This document shows, one piece after another, positions 6,832 through 11,479 of a stretch of 11,479 bases of DNA. The DNA lies in contig CAYTID010000070.1 in the NCBI GenBank assembly GCA_964437735.1, positions 1 through 11,479 on the forward strand, in the 5' to 3' direction. Below the pieces are notes generated by a model, which made no database searches, had not been told where the DNA came from, and saw only the letters and a program-made list of their open reading frames with translations. Both the position numbers and the translations under genes were made by a program. The number at the start of each line of letters is the position of its first letter. Within the stretch, counting starts at the first letter, position 1. Source of the stretch: CAYTID01 sp964437735 (GTDB lineage Bacteria > Bacteroidota > Ignavibacteria > UBA10030 > BY39).

Positions 6832-9273
6832 ATGAAAAAAAGAAAAACACCAGTTGGTTTACCAGCAAAAAAATTAAGGTGGCATTGCAACCATCAGCAT
6901 CTGAAAGTTGACTCGACTGATCATGTCAAATTATCTAAAGAAATTATCGGTCAAGACAGAGCTCAACGGGCTTTACGGCTCGGTCTCGAGATGAAACATT
7001 TTGGCTATAATGTTTTTGTAACCGGTTTTTCTGGTACCGGCAGAACTACTACGATTAAACGACTTCTAAAAGAATTTCAGGATAAAAAAATCTGTTTATA
7101 TGATTATTGCTATCTTTATAATTTTAATAATCCCGATCAACCGGAAATAATAAAATTAAAATCCGGTTACGGTAATCAATTGTGTGATGATATGGAGGCT
7201 TTTTTAACTGATTTAGTTAAAAATGTTCCGGCAATTCTTGAAAGTAAACGATATCAGGATGAAAGAAAAAAAATAGTAGAACATTTTCAGGAGCGACAAA
7301 GAAGTGTGTTAAAGGGTTTCGAAAAAAAAGTAAAAGATCGGGGATTCGAGATTATTCAAGTTCAGGTTGGTACACTAATGAAACCGGATATTGCACCGGT
7401 AATCGACGGTTCACCGGTGAATCTCGAACAACTTGAAGAGCTGCTTAAACAACAAAATATTACAAATGACCAAATCAAAAAAATTACCACAGACAGAAAA
7501 GAACTCGAATCCCAAATGGAAAATATAATGAGGGAGATGAAGAAAATCGAAGCTAAAGTCTCCGAGTCAATTGAGGAATTGGGAATCAAATTCGTTCTCC
7601 CTTTGATATCCGATAGAACGAAAGGAATGTCAGAAAAATATTCGTGTAAAAAGTTAAATTCTTTTCTTGCAAATCTAAAAGAAAATATTCTCGATGATTT
7701 AGGAAGGTTTATGCCGAAACAACCTCAGCAACAATTGGTTTTGGGGAATGCTGTTGAAATGACAGGTCCGGACGACTATTTAGAATTTAAAGTAAATGTA
7801 GTAGTGGATAATTCGAAAACTGAGGGCGCACCTGTTATAATTGAAACAAACCCAAAATTTAAAAATATTTTCGGTACAATCGATAGAGAAATTGACCGGT
7901 CGGGAACCTGGCGGACTGATTTTACAATGATCAAAGCCGGTTCGTTACTGACCGCAGATGGAGGTTACTTAATACTGAATGCACTCGATGCCTTAGTAGA
8001 GCCAGGAGTATGGCAGACATTGAAAAGAACTCTGAGAAATCATTTGTTAGAAATTCAACCTCCTGAAGTGGGTATAATGGGGATGTCTTCAACATTGAAA
8101 CCGGAACCAATTGAGCTTGATGTTAAGGTTGTTATGATAGGTGATTTTTATATTTACTCACTTCTATATAATGCGGATGAAGATTTTAAGAAAATATTTA
8201 AAGTGAGAGCCGATTTCGAAACTGAGATTCCTAGGAACAAAGATAGTGTATCCAGCTACATTTCGTTCATAAAAATGATTTGTGAAGAGGAAAACCTACT
8301 TACGTTCAATAAATATGCAATCGGAGAAATTATTGAATTCGGTGTCAGACTTAGCGGAAGACAAAATAAATTGAGTACAAGGTTTAATATTATAGCAGAT
8401 GTGGTTCGTGAATCAAATTATTGGGCTGTAAAAGATAAATCTTCAATTGTATCGGGTAAACACGTAATTCAAGCGATTGAAGAGAGAATTTTACGCGTTA
8501 ATCTGATTGAGGAAAAAATTCAAGAAATGATCTTAGATGGAACTATTATGATCGATTTCAGAGGTAAAACAGTCGGTCAAGTCAATGGATTATCCGTTTA
8601 TGATATGGGTGAATATTCGTTCGGAAAGCCTTCTCGAATTACCGTCACTACAGCAATGGGAAAAGCAGGTGTAATTAATATCGAAAGAGAAGCTGAGTTA
8701 AGCGGTCCTACTCATAACAAAGGTGTCTTAATTCTATCGGGTTACCTAAGAAGAATGTATGCGCAGGATAAACCTCTTGTTATGAGCGCCAGTGTTGCTT
8801 TTGAACAATCTTACAGTGGTATAGATGGCGACAGCGCATCGTCGACTGAGATATTTGCAATTTTATCAAGTTTGGCTGAGGTGCCTATACGCCAGGATAT
8901 CGCAGTTACAGGTTCAGTAAATCAAAAAGGTGAAATTCAGCCGATTGGTGGAGTTAATCAAAAAATCGAAGGATTTTTTGATATATGTAAAGCGACAAAT
9001 CTTACAGGGAATCAAGGAGTAATAATTCCACATAAAAATGTAAACGACTTAATGCTCAGGCACGATGTCGTCAAGGCTGTCGAATCGGGAAAGTTCAATA
9101 TATATGCAATTCAATCGATAGATGAAGGTATCGAGATTCTGACGGGAATTCCTGCCGGAAAGAAAAATTCAAAGGGTGAATTTCCGAAAGATACAATCCA
9201 TTTTCTTGTGGACAAAAAATTACAAAGATATGCCAAACAAATGAAAGTATCAGAATCTACTGAAAGAGAGTGA
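6832..9273 (+). CDS. Lon-like ATP-dependent protease (LonB/AAA_32 type, peptidase S16)
   Basis: Predicted AAA+ serine protease of the less-studied Lon-like family (AAA_32 ATPase plus Lon C-terminal domain), 813 residues and without the classical Lon N-terminal domain. The N-terminus shows the family pattern LPAKKLRW and IIGQDRAQRALRLGLEM. The P-loop is GFSGTGRTT (65-73), with Arg where Lys is canonical. A long, charged, probably coiled-coil insert follows (about 135-300). A Walker-B-like strand, GGYLILNALD (377-386), has Asn in place of the usual acid. The protease domain is intact: Ser668 in DGDSAS and Lys711 in GGVNQKIEG form the dyad, 43 residues apart as in E. coli Lon. The ATG at 6832 is 19 bases after rodA, and the product is cytoplasmic. 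Substrates are unknown; its place in the rod operon hints at turnover of elongasome parts, but that is inference. Confidence 0.9.
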   Translation: MKKRKTPVGLPAKKLRWHCNHQHLKVDSTDHVKLSKEIIGQDRAQRALRLGLEMKHFGYNVFVTGFSGTGRTTTIKRLLKEFQDKKICLYDYCYLYNFNNPDQPEIIKLKSGYGNQLCDDMEAFLTDLVKNVPAILESKRYQDERKKIVEHFQERQRSVLKGFEKKVKDRGFEIIQVQVGTLMKPDIAPVIDGSPVNLEQLEELLKQQNITNDQIKKITTDRKELESQMENIMREMKKIEAKVSESIEELGIKFVLPLISDRTKGMSEKYSCKKLNSFLANLKENILDDLGRFMPKQPQQQLVLGNAVEMTGPDDYLEFKVNVVVDNSKTEGAPVIIETNPKFKNIFGTIDREIDRSGTWRTDFTMIKAGSLLTADGGYLILNALDALVEPGVWQTLKRTLRNHLLEIQPPEVGIMGMSSTLKPEPIELDVKVVMIGDFYIYSLLYNADEDFKKIFKVRADFETEIPRNKDSVSSYISFIKMICEEENLLTFNKYAIGEIIEFGVRLSGRQNKLSTRFNIIADVVRESNYWAVKDKSSIVSGKHVIQAIEERILRVNLIEEKIQEMILDGTIMIDFRGKTVGQVNGLSVYDMGEYSFGKPSRITVTTAMGKAGVINIEREAELSGPTHNKGVLILSGYLRRMYAQDKPLVMSASVAFEQSYSGIDGDSASSTEIFAILSSLAEVPIRQDIAVTGSVNQKGEIQPIGGVNQKIEGFFDICKATNLTGNQGVIIPHKNVNDLMLRHDVVKAVESGKFNIYAIQSIDEGIEILTGIPAGKKNSKGEFPKDTIHFLVDKKLQRYAKQMKVSESTERE

Positions 9274-9283
9274 ATCTTTGTTA

Positions 9284-10255
9284 ATGAATACAAAAACCGG
9301 ATTTGTCTTTCATCAAAAATTCCTTGAACACGATACAGGCCCGGGACATCCGGAAAAACCGGACAGATTGAAATTTCTCATAGAACATCTTCAACAAACG
9401 GCGCTTTGGGATAAACTTCACCATCTGATCATCGATCATGCTCCGATAAATATTATTGCAGAAGCACATTCGCTGGAGCACATAAGGCATATCAAAGAAA
9501 AATGTGAATCATTATCCGATACGAGTAATTCGGATTACGGAATTTTGGATCAAGGTGATACCATTGTGTGCAATTCATCGTTTGACGTTGCGTTACTTGC
9601 CGCTGGTGGAGTCGTAGCAGGGGTAGATTCAATTGTTACGGGTGTTTTAAAAAACGTATTCTGTGCAGTACGTCCTCCGGGTCATCATGCCGAATCAAAT
9701 TCACCTATGGGATTTTGTCTTTTCAATAATGTCGCAGTGGCGGCTAAATACGCAAAAAGAAAATACGGATTAAAACGAATTTTAATTCTGGACTGGGATG
9801 TTCACCACGGAAACGGTACACAAGAAATATTTTACGACGATAATTCAGTATTTTTTATAAGTTTACACCAATATCCCTTTTATCCCGGTTCGGGAGGAAA
9901 AAACGAAAGAGGCGAAGGTAATGGCGAAGGATTTAATTTAAATATTCCGATGAGGAGTGGTAGTGGAGAAAAAGAATATTTCGATGCTTTTAGAGAAGAA
10001 ATCATTCCTGTTATCGATGGCTATAATCCTGAACTGATTATTATTTCAGCAGGGTTCGATGCGCACATTGACGATCCTCTCGCTAATATTAATTTGACTG
10101 AGAACTCCTTCAGGATATTGACCGAAATGGTACTTGAAGTCGGCAATAAAAATTCCAATAACCACATACTATCGGTATTAGAAGGAGGATATAATTTAAA
10201 TGCTTTGAGTAGAAGTGTGGAAACACATCTTCAGGCATTAATAAATTGTGCATAA
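9284..10255 (+). CDS. Histone deacetylase family protein (class II-like zinc amidohydrolase)
   Basis: Predicted cytoplasmic zinc hydrolase that removes acyl groups from acetyl-lysine, acetylpolyamines or similar amides. The 323-residue arginase-fold protein begins with HDTGPGHPEKPDRL (about 16-29), typical of bacterial class II-like members. It has the catalytic His pair in RPPGHHAES (His134, His135), metal ligands Asp172 and His174 in DWDVHHGNG, Asp259 in GFDAH, and the active-site Tyr303 in EGGYN. All key residues are present, so it should be active. The ATG at 9284 is chosen for codon type. A TTG at 9278 is seven bases after a GAGAG-like ribosome binding site (9265-9270) and would add only two residues. 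It lies four to ten bases after the protease gene. The natural substrate cannot be read from sequence; AcuC-like or polyamine deacetylase roles are alternatives. Confidence 0.93.
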   Translation: MNTKTGFVFHQKFLEHDTGPGHPEKPDRLKFLIEHLQQTALWDKLHHLIIDHAPINIIAEAHSLEHIRHIKEKCESLSDTSNSDYGILDQGDTIVCNSSFDVALLAAGGVVAGVDSIVTGVLKNVFCAVRPPGHHAESNSPMGFCLFNNVAVAAKYAKRKYGLKRILILDWDVHHGNGTQEIFYDDNSVFFISLHQYPFYPGSGGKNERGEGNGEGFNLNIPMRSGSGEKEYFDAFREEIIPVIDGYNPELIIISAGFDAHIDDPLANINLTENSFRILTEMVLEVGNKNSNNHILSVLEGGYNLNALSRSVETHLQALINCA

Positions 10256-10257
10256 AT

Positions 10258-10266
10258 GGAAAAGAG
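10258..10266 (+). promoter_or_regulatory. Ribosome binding site deciding the cyclase-like gene start
   Basis: GGAAAAGAG ends five bases before the ATG at 10272. This supports that start over the in-frame GTG at 10248, which overlaps the end of the deacetylase gene and has no comparable site. Confidence 0.45.
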
Positions 10267-10271
10267 AATAC

Positions 10272-11306
10272 ATGTTCGAAAAACTTAATAAAAATAGTTC
10301 CAAATATGGAGTGGGTTATATATCATTGCTTTTAGTTGCCTGGTTGTTAAAAATATTATCATATGCACTTGGTGTATATTTAGGAATAATATTTGTTTCG
10401 GCAGTCACCCCTTACTTTGACGGCAGTTCTGAATACAAGATATTAGTTCTATTCGAGAAAATTGGAGGACTTTCAAAAACTTTTTTAAGTCAACATACCC
10501 CGACCAGAATTTCCGGCTACGATATTACTAACGTAATGTTAATTGTCGGTTCGTTAATATTGAAAAGTTCATTATCCAGAAGCTCGGAAAAAATTAAAGA
10601 AAAGATATATTTAGATCGTTTTAAGAAAAATTACAAGACTTGGAAAGAACGGCAAAACATTAAATTCGGCTCGGGAATAGTCAAAGAATTGGATAAAAAA
10701 TTGTACGATTTAGAACATGCAAAACCGAGAGATAGGGAAGATATCTTAAAACAATTTATTGAGACAAAGAAAAAACTTGATGTAATGGGCAGAGACATCG
10801 CGTTCTTATCTATGGATATTGTTGATTCTACGAAAATGAAAGAAGGAGAAGAGAAGGCATTTGTCGAGTACGATTTCCGGGAATTTAAAAAATTTGTCTC
10901 AGGTACATTGGCTACAAATAATTCGTTAAAGTCCGTCTGGACGCCTGATGGAGTAATGTGTGCTTTTTATCGTGTCGATGAGGCGGTAGCTGCCGCCCGG
11001 CAGGTTATTGATGGTCTTGAGAGTTTCAATAAAAATGTTAAAACAATAAAAATGGAATTTAATATCCGATGTGGCATAAATTCCGGTTTCGTTTATTACG
11101 ATGATAATTTACCACTGGAAGAGATTGCGGATAGAGTAATAGATGTCGCAGGACATATTCAAAAAAAAGCATTACCCAATACAATATGTATTGCTAAACC
11201 GTCTATCGAACCGTTAACAATCAGGGAAGGCTTTATACCTACCGAAAATGTTATAGATGGATATCAAGTATATGAGTGGAAAAAAAATAGTAAAAAGTTA
11301 CAATAA
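10272..11306 (+). CDS. Membrane protein with divergent class III nucleotidyl cyclase domain
   Basis: This 344-residue protein has two probable membrane segments (about 14-45, likely one long or two short helices, and 84-98), a charged helical linker (about 105-170), and a C-terminal cyclase homology domain (about 174-320). Both metal-binding Asp are present: Asp182 in LSMDIVDST and Asp226 in TPDGVMCAF. The residues that usually stabilise the transition state are not: the VNxAxR motif reads IDVAGH, so Asn becomes Asp291 and Arg becomes His295. The Lys that selects adenine, four residues before the second Asp, is Val222. It therefore looks like a conserved-fold but non-canonical cyclase that may be inactive, use another nucleotide, or act as a sensor. 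It is the last gene of the operon, followed by a convergent tRNA gene. An upstream GTG at 10248 is an alternative start. Confidence 0.8.
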   Translation: MFEKLNKNSSKYGVGYISLLLVAWLLKILSYALGVYLGIIFVSAVTPYFDGSSEYKILVLFEKIGGLSKTFLSQHTPTRISGYDITNVMLIVGSLILKSSLSRSSEKIKEKIYLDRFKKNYKTWKERQNIKFGSGIVKELDKKLYDLEHAKPRDREDILKQFIETKKKLDVMGRDIAFLSMDIVDSTKMKEGEEKAFVEYDFREFKKFVSGTLATNNSLKSVWTPDGVMCAFYRVDEAVAAARQVIDGLESFNKNVKTIKMEFNIRCGINSGFVYYDDNLPLEEIADRVIDVAGHIQKKALPNTICIAKPSIEPLTIREGFIPTENVIDGYQVYEWKKNSKKLQ

Positions 11307-11315
11307 ATTTATTGT
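11300..11315 (+). terminator. 16-base palindrome at the operon end, weak terminator candidate
   Basis: ACAATAAATTTATTGT is a perfect palindrome that spans the stop codon of the cyclase-like gene and is followed by GTTTT. As RNA it can fold into a six-pair AT-only stem with a four-base loop, weak for an intrinsic terminator. No stronger hairpin is visible between 11307 and 11427, the convergent gap before the tRNA. Confidence 0.25.
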
Positions 11316-11427
11316 GTTTTAAGTGCGAATTATTTAATAACTACGTACGGATTGCGGATTTGAAACAGGGAGAGAAAATATTTTGTGTGTTCAAGAAAGA
11401 CAAAAGGGGAAATAATTTGAAAGTTTG

Positions 11428-11479
11428 TGGACGCTGCGGGGTTCGAACCTGCGACCTCCGCCTTGTAAGGGCGGCGCTC
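11428..11479 (-). tRNA. tRNA-Val (anticodon UAC), partial, 5' part beyond the window edge
   Basis: Read on the minus strand, the sequence gives the end of the D stem (GAGC), a five-pair anticodon stem CCGCC/GGCGG around loop CTTACAA (anticodon TAC, complement of 11465-11467), a five-base variable loop, the T arm with loop TTCGAAC, the 3' acceptor strand AGCGTCC and discriminator A at 11428. The anticodon loop matches bacterial tRNA-Val(UAC). One A-C mismatch lies in the middle of the T stem (positions 51-63). No CCA is encoded (the next bases are CAA), so CCA would be added by a nucleotidyltransferase. The 5' half is outside the window. Confidence 0.93.

Noticed and set aside
11340..11350. 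Small palindrome ACGTACG near the convergent gap
   Set aside because: Only six to seven bases long, with no flanking symmetry or repeat copies seen. It is compatible with chance.
11307..11427. Possible integration (attachment) site or mobile element next to the tRNA gene
   Set aside because: No repeat of the tRNA 3' end, integrase or other mobile gene is visible. The adjacent genes are core and co-directional.

Overview
The window comes from an AT-rich bacterial chromosome, most likely a member of the FCB group (Bacteroidota/Ignavibacteriota/Neomarinimicrobiota relatives). The clues are low-GC coding sequence, weak or absent Shine-Dalgarno motifs before most genes, a good match to the Bacteroidetes-type -33/-7 promoter at 1085-1116, and a tRNA gene without an encoded CCA. 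The phylum is inferred from these traits and is not proven. Everything except the tRNA is on the + strand.

Region by region: (1) 72-1004 is a peptidase family S66 LD-carboxypeptidase, a peptidoglycan-recycling enzyme. A hairpin that could be a terminator (1014-1052) and then a promoter-like element follow it. (2) 1208-1390 encodes an unrecognised 60-residue protein. (3) 1406-6812 is a complete Rod/elongasome cluster in canonical order: mreB, mreC, mreD, mrdA (PBP2) and rodA, with overlaps or gaps of at most 19 bases. (4) 6832-9273 is a Lon-like AAA+ protease of the LonB/AAA_32 type. (5) 9284-10255 is a zinc-dependent histone-deacetylase-family hydrolase. (6) 10272-11306 is a membrane-anchored protein with a divergent class III nucleotidyl cyclase domain. 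(7) The 3' part of a convergent tRNA-Val(UAC) gene runs off the right edge at 11428-11479.

The nine genes from 1208 to 11306 are co-directional with gaps of no more than 19 bases, so they look like one transcription unit read from the promoter near 1085-1116. MreB filaments, the MreC/MreD scaffold, the PBP2 transpeptidase and the RodA glycosyltransferase together build the lateral cell wall. The three downstream genes (protease, deacylase, cyclase-like membrane protein) are regulatory-looking passengers whose link to wall growth is inferred from position only.

The window is mostly core cell-shape machinery, and I see no mobile element, CRISPR array or defence system. The points most worth a second look are the cyclase domain that keeps both metal-binding Asp but lacks the usual transition-state Asn/Arg, the small unknown gene leading the mre operon, the apparent extra membrane hairpin in RodA, and the unusual operon tail.
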